This document shows, piece by piece, positions 31,205 to 42,661 of a stretch of DNA of 64,000 bases. Every line of letters begins with the position of its first letter. Positions within the stretch are counted from its first letter, which is position 1. The position numbers and the translations under genes are program-made. Below the pieces are notes generated by a model. That model saw nothing but the letters and a program-made list of their open reading frames with translations. It was not told the DNA's origin and ran no database searches. Source of the DNA: Gautieria morchelliformis (taxonomy: Eukaryota > Basidiomycota > Agaricomycetes > Gomphales > Gomphaceae); assembly GCA_015179125.1 (NCBI GenBank), contig WHVA01000060.1, forward strand, positions 124,001 through 188,000, written 5' to 3'.

Positions 31205-32595
31205 ATGTCACCCTTCCAGCATTATGAGGCGTTTTTGATTCAAAATTCATCAACTATTTCTACAATTGGTCAGTAGTATATTTTCTTCCCTGTCAGGACT
31301 GACAATTGCTCTAGAATCCTCCTTGCGATCTGTCACGTGGTTTCTGCCGGGTCGTTTCAAGGATGCAGAGCTAGCCTCTGAAGCTCGTCCGTGACTTGTA
31401 TCTCGCTTCCTGTACTTGCATGCTCATACATAGAACAGTTTCTGCCACTTTGAATATATTGAGCTTATATCATGACACGATAATTGCTCGACGCGTCGCT
31501 CAATGCCCTAAGTTCAAGCCTCTAATACCCCCATCGGTAAATTCACGCTATACCCGAGCATGGGCAGAAAAGGAGGGCGCATACAAGTGGGCTGCTCGAA
31601 TGTTGGAGATGATCAAATACGTCGAGCTGTTGATCGAAATGGGGCTGCAACGCAAGGTTGGCCAGAAAGGTAGATGGCGGGGCATCGTCCTCCTGGAGCT
31701 CATAAAGTAAGTAGAACCAGGTTCCGGCGTGCAGTTCAGGGCGTGATGTATCCCTAGAGCGGTCCTCCGTGTCGTTATCCTTAGGATTACCCGAAGACCT
31801 CTGATGTCTCCACCGATCCCGGAACGCGACTTCGATCCTTCCAGCCTCCCCCCTCTCGAGTCCGAAGCCCCTTCACCGCCTCTGGCGTCTTCAAGCACTC
31901 CTCTCTCAGCTCCAGAGCACCTTAAGAACAACCATATTAGCCTTGATGTGCCTAATCCTATTCTTTCGCAAACTGGGACCAGCCGGTCGACTTCTCCGGT
32001 AGAGAGCTACCTTTTGCCCAAGGCTTTGTCCCCTTCTTCTGTACGACCACCCACCTCCCTTGTACGGCCTCTAGCCACACCAAAAGACTGGATGGCGGAA
32101 CTTGTACACATCCTGAGGCCTCTCGTATACGGTAGGATCCTTTTATACTGTTTCCTGTGGGGCCGTCTAATTCAAATCCTACAGTCATTGCGCTCTCACG
32201 CCAAATGAACAGTGCCCATTCACTCGTTCTTTCCCTTTCTCTTGATCTGTCGTCCCGATGCTTGCGACGCGTGCCACCGCCTTCTTCTGCCCTGGAACGC
32301 GCCGAGTATGCCCGTCGAGATCGAGACCTGCTTTGGTACTTCTTCCGTGGTCCGATATGGAGCTCGTATACTAGGTATATGTCCCCCCTGATCGTCCGAG
32401 ATAACTATTAACCGAGTTACAGACCTAAACTAGTGGCATTTGCAGACAAGACTGCAACAGCTCCGGTCCTAGGCTTGGTCAGCGCATTTATGAAAGACTG
32501 GATGCCTTTGATTGATGATTACTATTATTGTGAGATACATACCCCGCCCATTACCTCGAAGAGATGTTTATGCCTTTACAGATACTGCGACTTAG
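31205..32595 (+). CDS. PEX16: Peroxin-16 (peroxisomal membrane biogenesis)
   Basis: Integral membrane peroxin that recruits Pex3 and other peroxisomal membrane proteins. The start MSPFQHYEAFLIQNSSTIST is split by short introns from SSLRSVTWFLPGRFKDAELA. Then come RYTRAWAEKEGAYKWAARML, YVELLIEMGL, RGIVLLELIKAVLRVVILR, SPPIPERDFDPSSL and a variable linker. The C-terminal part has LVHILRPLVYVIALSRQ and KDWMPLIDDYYYYTAT-stop. Six introns of about 45-60 nt are consistent with GT-AG rules. Length and terminal PLIDxYYYYT fit fungal Pex16. The stop is TAG at 32593-32595. Confidence 0.92.
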
Positions 32596-32846
32596 CAGGT
32601 TGTACTGATATGTCTAAGGCAGAGGATAGAAAAGCGGCTGTTACCTGTAGCGTCTTCCAATTATAGTTGACCTAATCAGCACGTTCTCGCGACGACGGGA
32701 CGTACTTAGTAGTCTTGTGACCCAGCTGAGGCTGATGCATGTGATGGAATGAGAGGCATATGACCTCATGCAATCCTTACATCAGTCCTTCGCAAGCTTG
32801 CGTGCCTGCTTTGACACGCGTAGGACTAGTAACGGAAGGCCTCGTC

Positions 32847-33566
32847 ATGTCGACGTCCGACATAGCGTCGGCTGGAGTAAATCAGCCCATACCACGTCCT
32901 GCCCTCCCCAACCCTTGCCGCATCGTCACTGGGCACGATGAGACAGGCAAGGCTATAATTTCAACGGTCGACCAGATAGAGGTCCAGGTTAGCAGCAGCT
33001 CAGGCGTATGATGAGCTGTATGAGCCTAAGTTGATTCGACGTGCTTTGAAAGGATGCTTTCGAAGGATCTTTTCGCAGTGGGAACATATGGACGACACAT
33101 TCGATCCCGACTCGAGATAACATCACGAGGTACGCGATGCGCCCCTCTTTCTTTTTACCCCAGCCTCGACAAATGCGTAGGGTTGACGGGGCACGCCGTC
33201 CCGTCCCAGGCTTAGGCTTGGTCCTTCCTCAAGGTATAACTCACCGGGTCGCAGACCTTGCACCGGGTGGAACAATAGCCATGGTATATGCTACTTTCAT
33301 TCGCGATGGCAACTCTTTTTGACTCTGTACAGCACCGAAGCAACTCTGTGGATTACAATATACTGATTTCAGGCCGCCTCGTGCTTATACTGGATGATGA
33401 CGTCCGCACAGAGATACGAGCCGGGGATGTGGTTGTGCAAAGAGGTACATTGCATGGATGGCACAATCCCTCCGCCACCGAGTGGGCTCGATGGGCCGCC
33501 GTATTGATCGACGCTGAACCGGTGCAAGTCAACGGGGTAGATCTGGAAGAGGTCTGGAAATCGTAG
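32847..33566 (+). CDS. Small cupin-domain protein
   Basis: The start MSTSDIASAGVNQPIPRPAL leads to RIVTGHDETGKAIIST, then after an intron IWTTHSIPTRDNIT. The cupin core follows: VADLAPGGTIAM, an intron, HRSNSVDYNILISGR, VRAGDVVVQRGTLHGWHN-like second motif (RAGDVVVQRGTLHGWHN). The His and Glu/Asp pattern is that of single-domain cupin_2 proteins, common in fungi beside SDR and aromatic-metabolism genes. The reaction is unknown. The gene ends 61 bp from the convergent dehydrogenase. The exon boundary near 33002-33064 was inferred from similarity. Confidence 0.82.
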
Positions 33567-33627
33567 TAAAGGCATCGAAATTATCTGCAGATTGTATATG
33601 GCACAAAGGGCTTGCCCACCCCGTAAT

Positions 33628-34683
33628 TCATTGTAGATTGACGAACAGGCCACCGTCAACGAGAAGTGCTGATCCCGTAACATATTTGGCCAGATCGCTT
33701 GCAAGGAAGACTACGGGTCCCGCAATGTCGTCGGGGGCTGGAAAAAGAGTATCAGACTGATATCCCCAGGAAGGCTAGGCTTGACTGACCCCCCAGTCGG
33801 CCGAGAGCGGTTCGTCGTTCCATATATTCTCGCTTCCTGGGGTCGGATAAGTCCTCTTTATTAATGTCCGTTGCGATCGTCCCAGGGAGGATTGAGTTAC
33901 AACGAATGTTATGTTTACCCAAAGCAACGGCGCACGACTGCATGAGAGAGTGTATGCCTGCTTTTGTAGGGGTGTAGTGGCTGTAACCATTGTCATTTCT
34001 GCGTCTGTCCGACTTCTGACACTGAGATATTACTCACCATTGAAACTCACCACCGACAAGCGCGGAGATTGAAGAAATGGCGACTATGGCGCCGCCTGGG
34101 GGCTGCTGTGTCTTCATTTGATTGGCAACGGCTGGAAAACGGAAATAAAGGGTTCCTAAAGCAACGAATACCAAGGATTTCAACTAACCTTGAACAATGT
34201 AGAACGATCCGTCGAGATTTACTTGCCGGGTGTGGTCCCATACCTCTACAGGCATGGAGAGAAAATCCGAGAACGGACAGATGCCAGCATTGCTGACAAG
34301 CACGTCTGAGGTTCTCATGAGCAACTTAACGCACGTACGCAACTCATAACGCTCACCAATGCGGCCAAAAGCTGCCACAGCTTCCCTTACGATCTACGTA
34401 CGTCAATAAGAGTGCGTTCAAGTTCCAGCGCCAGTTATTGCAGCCTCACTCGAAACGAGGTCTCTTGCTCCCCAATATCTCCAGCGACAGTAATGGTGAG
34501 AGCACCATGAGTGTGAGCTATTACGGTTTGCAAGGTCGTCACTTCATCAGTGGTGGGGGGGTCGCCGAGATAATGCAAGACGAGGCCCTTGGCCCCTTGC
34601 TTCGCTGATTCCAGCGCACACGCTCGACCGATGCCTCTGGAGGACCCAGTTATGGCGACTATCTTGTTCGTCAGCAGTGCCAT
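33628..34683 (-). CDS. Short-chain dehydrogenase, L-rhamnose 1-dehydrogenase-like
   Basis: NAD(P)-dependent oxidation of a sugar is expected. L-rhamnose 1-dehydrogenase (LRA1/LraA) is the closest family I recall, the first step of non-phosphorylative rhamnose breakdown in fungi. The start [20 protein letters not shown] carries the TGxxxGIG cofactor loop. Further on are [20 protein letters not shown] and [13 protein letters not shown], then [37 protein letters not shown] and the end [17 protein letters not shown]. Several introns interrupt it. The upstream in-frame start-like codon is TTG, so ATG at 34683 is chosen. It is divergent from the reductoisomerase-like gene. Oxidation of another sugar is possible. 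Confidence 0.85.
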
Positions 34684-35079
34684 GGACGTTTGTGGCTTAT
34701 AGGCCAAGGGCGTCGCACGTCATAAACTTCTCCAGATATGACGGGCCGGAGGCGGACCGCCCTGGGTATGAAGAGTTCAAGAGCTCGGACAAGCTAACTC
34801 TGGCAAACGGCGTAGTAAGCAGATTGACTATTCGTGACCGCGTACTTGGACAAGATCACAGAGCTACAGAGCAAATAGACCGGTTGAGAATGGCACTTAG
34901 TACTTATGTCTCTTTTGAGATCATACCCGCCATGTCTGCCCGGCTCGGTTGTTGTGAACTTGCTCTTCATAAACTCGTGTCTGGCACGGGTTGAGATCAC
35001 GGCCCTATCACGTGATTATTTAGGGCTGTCACAAGATCTCGTTCCAACGGCTAAGTTCGTTGGCTTCGATGGCTTCAGA
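34684..35079. promoter_or_regulatory. Divergent promoter region, dehydrogenase / reductoisomerase-like gene
   Basis: About 400 bp serve two divergent genes. At 34746-34758 the sequence CGGAGGCGGACCG contains two CGG and one CCG triplet, the half-sites recognised by Zn2Cys6 activators, which often control sugar-catabolic genes in fungi. No clear TATA box is seen. Confidence 0.35.
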
Positions 35080-36477
35080 ATGTCTTATATTAGGTCTGTT
35101 GTTCTGCCAAATGTGACATACACATTTCTGACTCCTGCTCCATGTCTGCAAAGATGTCCGTTCAACTCCGTCGACTGTAGAGCGTCCCTGATCTTGAATC
35201 TTATAGCTACTACGATTCTGATGCGTCGCTTTCGCACCTTGAAGGAAAGACGATTGTCTTCATAGGGTACGTCTGCTTTCTTAGCTGGGTATAATATGGC
35301 ACTCTGCATGTATACCAAGGTTTGGAAATCAGGGTGCTGCCCAGGCCCAGAATCTACGAGATTCTGGCATCCCAAACGATAACATCCTGATTGCAAACCG
35401 TGACGACCACTACGCAGAGGATGCTAGATCAAAGGGCTTCAACGTTGAACATGAATTTGGCAAAGCTGCTGAACTCGCAGACAGTACGATGACCCTGGTT
35501 ATTTTCTGAAGCCGGTTGTATCTCACTTACCTTGACATTTGTAGTCCTTTTCTTGCTTGTCCCTGACCAAGTCCAACCCGGCCTGTTTAACGGCCAGATA
35601 GCACCCAAGCTGAAGAAGGATGCTGCAATCGTGATTGCCAGCGGCTACAATGTGTACTACAAGTTTTTAAACATTGCTCCGACAAACGATGTTGTCATGG
35701 TGGCACCAAGGTAGCATTTTGGCTTGTGGAACGGCGTACATTCGCTCACGCCTTCCAGGATGATCGGCTCATCTGTTCGTTCGCTCTATCAGAAGGGTAA
35801 AGGATTCCCTTGCTTCGTTTCTGCTGAACAGGATGGTACCGGGAATGCCCTCCAGATTGCCCTGGCACTGTCTCGCGTGATTGGAGCAACCAAGGCCGGC
35901 GCAATTGCATCTTCGGCAAAGGAGGAGACAGCCATGGATTTGTTTGCTGAGCAAGCACTATGGCCTAACATCATAATGCTTTTCCGTGAAGCATTCAGTG
36001 TGCTTAAGGAAGTAGGGTGCTCAGATGAAGCTCTTTGCTATGAGATGTTAGTTGCTCCTCTCAAAACAGGCTTTGGAGTCTGACTTGCGATACAGGTGGA
36101 TGTCCAAGGAACCAGCTGAGATTTTCGAACGGGCTGCCGAGGACGGTTTCATCCGCCAGTTGAAGCACCACTCCATTGTATCCCAGTTTGGTCAGCTTAG
36201 AGGGGCACTTTCGCTTGATGGTGTTGCTATGCGAAGACATTTCCAAGACATTCTGCATAATCAAGTCAGGAAATTGTTTACTTGGGATGAATGCCGTTCT
36301 CACCATACTATCCAGATCCTCAACGGCAAATTTGCCAATGAGTTCAGCAAAATAGAAGCCGATCTTGAAAAGACGGGCGATGACAATCCGTTGGAAAGAT
36401 TGTACAAACAGACGGAAGCCAGTGAATTGGGTCAGGCTGAGATTAGGGTTAGGCATCTTTTGCATAACGTCTCATGA
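35080..36477 (+). CDS. Ketol-acid reductoisomerase-like protein (non-mitochondrial type)
   Basis: It has the Rossmann loop GFGNQGAAQAQNL, NILIANRDDHYAEDA, ILFLLVPDQVQPGLF and ASGYNVYYKF. The C-terminal knotted acid-binding domain follows: MIGSSVRSLYQKGKGFPCFV, AGAIASSAKEETAMDLFAEQ, REAFSVLKEVGCSDEAL and MSKEPAEIFERAAEDGFI. These are ilvC family blocks, but no mitochondrial presequence is visible, unlike Ilv5. A paralogous role outside valine synthesis is likely. Five introns lie downstream. The first exon is uncertain: ATG 35080 with an intron 35094-35206, or ATG 35142 whose frame meets TAG at 35178 unless a 30-nt GT-AG segment is removed. Confidence 0.85.
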
Positions 36478-36721
36478 ACCGTCGCTCTCCCATCTTGTAA
36501 AGGCCAAAGCTAGAACTTTCCATCAATAACGAGCGCGGCGACATGGAAGATTTGTGAAGTGCCCGCAAGTCTTCATTTCACAGTGGCGATAAATGCCACG
36601 TTATTATGATCGTTAAGGCAGCTTTATATTAATCCAAGATGGCCCAAGATGGTCTACATTACAACATCCAAGATCGAAGGAGAGAACGAACAGCAAACGC
36701 TGATTACCACAATACAGTAAT

Positions 36722-39104
36722 TTATAACTTGGACTGTCGCGCACGTGCAAATTTACGCTCCGCTTGTACCCACCAATAACGTGTCATGGACGCAACACCC
36801 GCACCCACCAATAGCACTGTAGTTATGATACCCATAAACCAATTGAAGGGCGCCGGTGGATCGGCAGACCTGTTGTTCCGCGGTATATTCCCCAAATTAA
36901 TGGAAAATAATCCGACGGGGAGTTGCATCGCCTGTGTACCATTAAATTCCACAGTCACGGATGCATGTTATATGAACACACCAGAATTGACACAGCAAGT
37001 AACGTTAACATAAACAGTTTATGGTCCATACCGGCTTTGGCCTGGGCGAGAGAGACGCGTATATGGGAAAGATAGGCTGGGTGCGAATGACTTAACATAC
37101 GTTCGTAATGTTCTAGTGATTGCTGTAAAGTCAAGATATGATCTATACATAACATCAGCATGAAGACAAGGTAAAGATGGTCGGAAAAACCTTGTATATC
37201 TCCAAGGTATACTCCCACATCGCCCACTAGAGCCTGCTCGGGCGAACTCACTTCTAGCCCTATTAATCCGTTCCCACCCAGTCTTTTCCGAATCTGGGAC
37301 ACCACTTCCGACTTCGTGCCAAGCAGTCGGGCGAGCGAAGTAACCAATCTTCGCGTGGAAGCAGCTCGGACCAACGGAGAAGATGAAGACGTAACCTCCG
37401 GCGTCCAGAGTTGTCTTGACCATTGCCTCAATTGTCTCACAGCTGAGGTGGGGATAAGACGACGGATGTAAAACGTTCTCCAGGAGATTGGCCGCACGCT
37501 GCGAAGCGACCACGTCGCTGCTCTGTCGAAAGAAGATTCCATCCGGGACTTCTCACTTATCGCCACATCGACAAAGTTCAATTTCTGCACTCTCGTTTCT
37601 TTGGGTTCGATAGTAGATACCGGAGGTACCTTGCCTTCTCCTAGCTCGCGTCGATTGCGGAGGGGGCCATTTATTGAGAGCACTAGGTCATCAAAGTCCT
37701 TGACCTCTCGCCCAATCGAGTTTAACAAAGGGAAAAACTGGTCTACGATAGAATCAAGGATCCCATGGGCGATCCAATCTAGCAAGAAGATTAGCAAGAC
37801 TGGAATGACTCTAAATTTACTTTGTACCTGAGGACATGTGAAAGGTCTCTTCAAATTGCATGATCCTGTTGCGCACGCGCAAAATATGATCTGAGATATC
37901 CTCAAAGTGAAACTGAAAGAAAGCAGATTAAGGAAGGAACTATCCCACGACTATGCCACTTACTGTGCATATCCCTTCTCGGAATACAACAATATATACA
38001 TTAGTTATACCAATCTCGCCGTCCATGAGTGGCACAGTCGCCTTGTCGCCTTTCATGGTCAGATCAAGCTGTGTCTGGGCTCTGAACCGCGTGTGCTCGC
38101 TGTCAAGAGCGCGAAAGACTATGAAGTAGTATCCCAAACGTGAGAAAACCTCGAGCTTCTCTCTAGGCTCTTGATGCAAGATGTCTTCCAATGTGAGTGG
38201 GTGTAGATGTAGTAGCTATCAAGTCGAAGTCAACGACACTGTGCTCAAGTCAGATTTTAAATCGTACTTTGCCGATCTCTCGCATATCGCTCCAAGTTGG
38301 GCTAGAAACATCCAACCACCTGCCATAATGCCGCATGACACGACCATCGCGGAAACAATGATGGGAGCGTGCTCACCACGCTGGCCGTCGTGGCGACTTC
38401 TCAGCGACCGCTCGACCGGCTGAGCTATGGATTCGAGGATCTCCACGGGCTTTGCCCTTGCCATGAGATAAGATTCTGGGCTGCTTGTGCTTTCGCGTTT
38501 TAGCCGAGCCTTTGATCGCGAAATCAAGTTGTCTAAGGACTAATGGCAGCGATGCTGAGCGAAGGACTCTTCTATGCTGAGAAGGATGTTCCAGCCCATC
38601 TTCTTCAGGCTGAGCAGCCAGCGCGAGGGGGAGAAAAAGAACAAACTCTCGAGGTAAGACGCGACCCTGCTCCCACACTTTGCGTCGCGCACGAATGATA
38701 TTTTCCGTATGGGTATTATGGCTGGCCGCGACGCTTGACCGTCTCCGTCTTCGAGGCATGCGGCCATGCATAGAGGAGGACGAGGAGGACGTGGTAGTAG
38801 ATGAGTCAGATCTGGTCCGCGCCCAGCGGTTGATGGCCATTTCTAAAATGGTACCCAATGCTCCAAGCCGCAGTCCTAGTCCCGACCTGCCGGAGGACGT
38901 GGAAGAAGACGAAGAAGAGGCCACCAACGAAGGAGGACGACTTCGGGAAGGCGACGGAGGATCCTCGCGACCGCGATATATGTCCTGCCGACCCTCTGGG
39001 ACGTGTTCTAGCTCATGATGCTCAACTACTGGCGTTGCAGAGGAGGCTCTCCATTCGGACACCAGAGACTGGGCAGACCCTGTAGGAGGCGCATCCATTG
39101 CCAA
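36722..39104 (-). CDS. CorA-type divalent metal transporter
   Basis: Membrane channel for Mg2+ or related ions (CorA/Mnr2 superfamily). A long low-complexity cytosolic N-terminus (Ser, Arg-rich) leads to WLDVSSPTWSDMREIGK, LLHLHPLTLEDILHQEPREK and LGYYFIVFRALDSE. Then VYIVVFREGICT, HFEDISDHILRVRNRI, a helical stalk (LVGDVGVYLGDIQGFSDHLY) and two C-terminal membrane helices. The loop between them reads GLFSINLGNIP where classical CorA has GMN, so the selectivity motif is altered. The end is RYWWVQAERKFARARQSKL. Exons join at clean GT-AG sites. It shares a 68-bp divergent intergenic region with the SNIP1 gene. Confidence 0.85.
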
Positions 39105-39172
39105 TCTGCAGTATTAGTAAATCTCTAGCGGAGTTCACATTACCTGCAGGCGTCTACGACGCCACTTCAGAA

Positions 39173-40169
39173 ATGCCCGCAACACGTTCACGGTCTCCTC
39201 CTCGTCGAGGCGACCGATACCCCGAAATACCTCGATCGCGCAGAGACCGGGGTTATGAAGGCAGAAGTGGGCGCGGTCGACGAGAGGATGACCGTGACGA
39301 CCGGTACGAGAGGACGAGGGACAGGCGAGACCGTAACAGCGACAGAGGTGGACCCCGACGCGAGGAGAGCCCTCCGAGTCGAAAATATAATGAAAATCGC
39401 AGTGGTCCCTCGAGCAGGCCGCGCAGTGTTCGACCTCCCTCGCATCACTCCAAGTCTCGGAGCCGTTCCAAATCAGTCGAAACGCAGCCTAATTTCAACC
39501 CGTCTGGATTGCTTGCCGCAGAAACCAATACCGTGACTCGCTCAGATGGAACGTCAACGTTTCTGAAGTATAACGAGCCGCCAGAGGCGCGGCGGCCGAG
39601 CCAGGGATGGAGGTTATATGTGTTCAAGGGCAAGGAGCAAGTCGGTGTGTATCATACGAAATATGCATTGGCTGCCTGTGTTCTAACTGTTTTAGCCAGA
39701 TCTGTTGCACATACACAGACAGAGTGTATACCTAGTGGGCAGAGATAGGGTGGTACGTACGTAACATTAATAAGTATAGACCAGCTGTCTGATTCCATGG
39801 AAGGTCTCCGATATTCCTATTGAACACCCATCATGTTCAAAGCAACACGCAGCCATTCAGTTTCGCCATGTTGCTGAACAAGACGATTTGGGCAACGTCA
39901 AGGCTGCCGTCAAGTAAACGGCTGATTTTCTGAGGATTGACAAGCATTTTCTAATTCGTGATTTAGGCCTTTCATCATTGACCTGGAGTCTACTAACGGG
40001 ACGCTTGTGAATGACGAGACTATACCTACGTCTCGTTACTATGAACTAAAACCCAGCGATGGTCAGTTGCTTTTTTCATTCCCCATCGACCTGCTGACTG
40101 GTCTTTATAAAAGTCATTAAATTTGGCGAATCGTTGAGAGAGTATGTCTTACTTCACGATGACGCCTGA
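39173..40169 (+). CDS. SNIP1: FHA-domain splicing protein SNIP1/Pml1
   Basis: RES-complex/spliceosome factor by family knowledge. An Arg/Ser/Asp-rich N-terminus (MPATRSRSPPRRGDRY) is followed by NFNPSGLLAAETNTV, TSTFLKYNEPPEARRPSQGW and RLYVFKGKEQ. The FHA domain is split by introns: HIHRQSVYLVGRDRV, IPIEHPSCSKQHAAIQF, FIIDLESTNGTLVNDE, YYELKPSD, VIKFGESLREYVLLHDDA-stop. The key phosphothreonine-binding residues (GR, S, ..H, NG) are present. ATG 39173 is preferred; an upstream in-frame ATG at 39098 would overlap the divergent transporter start. Confidence 0.9.
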
Positions 40170-40286
40170 GACCAGGATATCATGTGTATATTCAACTCTA
40201 TAGTCAAGCATGATATCTTGATAGATTAAAAACTCGCTTCTGAATACTTGACTACTTTCGATACTGTTAATGATTTGACTAGCTAA

Positions 40287-40420
40287 GCGTAGGCTTGACA
40301 AAAGGAGGTGGCCTTCATCCGTAAGGTCAGTCGGATCAACATGGACTAGTCGCCGATGTAGTGGAATGTGAAGTCTACCTCGGAAAACCTATTACTTCAT
40401 AAACGAGACGAACATATCCA
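40287..40420 (-). pseudogene. Relic of a third histidine acid phosphatase (C-terminus only)
   Basis: The 134 bp align with the last exon of the neighbouring phosphatase genes (compare 40440-40575 and 43584-43720): GTAGGC..GACA..AGGAGGTGGCCTTC, then GTCTACCTCGG. The block starts after GACTAGCTAAGC, matching GACTAGGTTTAAACC of copy 1. It has many substitutions and small gaps and no conserved reading frame. It is most likely the remains of a third tandem gene copy. Confidence 0.7.
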
Positions 40421-40432
40421 GAATGACTAGGT

Positions 40433-42661
40433 TTAAACCGTAGGCCTGACAGAAGGAGGTGGCCTTCCATCCGTGATTTGAGTAGGATCAGCAAGTGTGT
40501 AATTGGCGAAACAGTCGAATGCGTAGTCTACTTGGGAGTTTCTTTCCATCATAGCTGAAATAAATGTGCCCAGCTTGCAGAGGCCGTCAGGCGATGCCGT
40601 ACAACCATTAATGGTTGTCAAAGGTAACACGGCGTCGTTGAGAATGAAACGGATATGGGAAGGTGTATTGGAGGAGGAGGAGGAAAGCACTTGGGCAACC
40701 AGATTTGATGCGAAGGGCGCAATTTGGTTGACAAAGAATGTCTATGGCACACGAACGGTAAGCTGATGGTTAAGAAAACGCCAGGGCTGATTAATATACC
40801 TGTCCTTTGGGAACATGATCCGTTGGAAGTGGGCCGTTGCCTGCCAGCATCGTGAGATTTAAGGCAACAACCACTGAGATGGGTCAGTCATGACAAAATG
40901 CCACCATCACGGCCGAAACTCACGATATGAGATGACAAAGTCGTGTGTCGCATCAACGTAAATAGGCTGATCAAGGGGCATTGTAATCGGGTTATTGTCA
41001 ATGGTGGAATTAGTGGACGTGTTGTATATTTGAATCGATGTGTGAGTTAACCGTGCAACAAGTTCTTGGACGTAGCCCATCCCTTGAGCTGCAGCAATGG
41101 GCGACCCGAAGCCGTCGGAATACCAGAACGAGAGGTCATTGGCGTACTCAAAACCGTACCATTCCTCTTCTGTGAAAAGATCGCAAAATGCGGAATACCC
41201 TAGCGCCACAGTCTGCAAAAGCTTGTTCATCCGCTGAGGAAGAGAAGGTGGTGCTTGGCCGCACCTCATAAGCACATGTCTGCTGAAACCCGAAGACGTC
41301 CGAGGCCGTGAGGTTTATACCCTTGATCTGTGGCTGAAGACGTTTGACAGCTTTTTGTAAATATACGTTCACCCAAGCGTTTGACTGGTTCGTCCCAAAG
41401 TTCCCTGAATAGCTATTAGTCGAGACTGTCGAGAGGTATATAGTGACGCTTGCCAATGGGAAGATTGGCGTTGACACAAGCTTTATAAGGGGCCCCGGTA
41501 TTGTTGAATCCAGCGTTCTCGATCACAATGAGTTGGTGGTAATCGGTCTGGAACATAGGAACCCCGAAGAAACCAGCAGCAAAGTTAAGTGCCGAACCCA
41601 GCATCCTCTACAAACTTGTATAAAGCAAATCCTTCACTAAAGACGACTAACTCACGTCTTGGGACGTGGTGCGAAAGACTGGTAGCGCTTTGAAGTTGTC
41701 GAGAAGAAAGCCATATTTGACCCTGAGGTTGGCCACACCATAAGAACTAAGCAGAGATTGTTTCTCAACGGGCATACCTAAAGCCAACGCCAAGATCATA
41801 GAGCTGCGAGGGATAGTGAACTGAAACGAAGAAATACACAAGGAAGGAAGCAACTCACCTGTTCACGACCAAACGGTGTCAATACCTCAGCACCTAGGAT
41901 CCGAGATCCGATTGATCAGGAGAAATGACAAACCTCTTCTCGGGTAAACTTACCAAGCTTGAAAGTCCAGGTGTTGAGGAACTTGAGATCTCCGGTGGCA
42001 GTGAAGCCAGTGCCTACAATTATAGCGTTGTGAAGCTTGGTGGCCAAGGCTGAAGGTGGGCTGCCGCTGGTTGGGTAGCGGGCTCCATGTCTATGCCAGA
42101 GGTGTACTATCATATCATATATATAAGGATGAGCCACTAGACCTTAACCATGATATTGCAACGACGCACCCGAGTTCAACTTGTAGCCTTTAGGAATTTG
42201 AGGGGACGAATTGGGGAGACCAAAGGTCCCTGATGGGAGAGAGTACCACGGTGCCAAGTTGCCCCAGAGGCGAGGAACATTTGTCTTCTTGTGATCCAGA
42301 GTGGGTGGGTTTATGAGAGGATAATAAGACTCGACTGGGGCGGCTACAGGAGCGGTGATGATTGCGGCTGCTTCATCACCGGCTATATACAGGGAGCATC
42401 AATGTCTACCTCGGACAATTACCACACTAATGGACACTTACTGGGCGTGGGACCACGGAAGCCAACTACATCACCTCCCGGGAAGAGGGCGCTGGCGTCG
42501 AAAGTCTCCGTCACTTTTGGGGGAAACTCTGCAGACACAGTGGCTCCCGCCGACGGCGAAGCAGAAAAGGCGTGGGCTCGCGGCCAGAAGCTAGCGGTCA
42601 CGAGCTGCGTGAGCGCGAGAACGGCGACAATGTATACGTTGTTGAGCCCCAGCATTGACAA
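40433..42661 (-). CDS. Secreted histidine acid phosphatase (phytase-like), copy 1
   Basis: The signal peptide (MSMLGLNNVYIVAVLALTQL..TASFWPRA) predicts secretion. The branch-2 histidine phosphatase motif LWHRHGARYP (near 42078-42106) holds the nucleophilic His. LGNLAPWYSLPSGTFGL-like sequence precedes it, AGFFGVPMFQTDYHQLIVIE and NNTGAPYKAC lie in the middle, and the second motif VDATHDFVI (near 40950) supplies the proton donor. The tail CKLGTFISAMMERN, DYAFDCFANY ends at TAA. Several Asn-x-Ser/Thr sites are present. About seven introns. Substrate may be phytate or other phosphomonoesters. It is tandem with copy 2; a minus-strand TATA-like element lies near 42700. Confidence 0.9.

Noticed and set aside
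34684-34707. Eight-codon N-terminal extension of the dehydrogenase
   Set aside because: The first codon at 34707 is TTG; the ATG at 34683 matches the family start.
38680-39018. Plus-strand frames at 38680-39085
   Set aside because: They are the complement of the Ser/Arg-rich N-terminus of the CorA-type protein; low-complexity sequence keeps several frames open.
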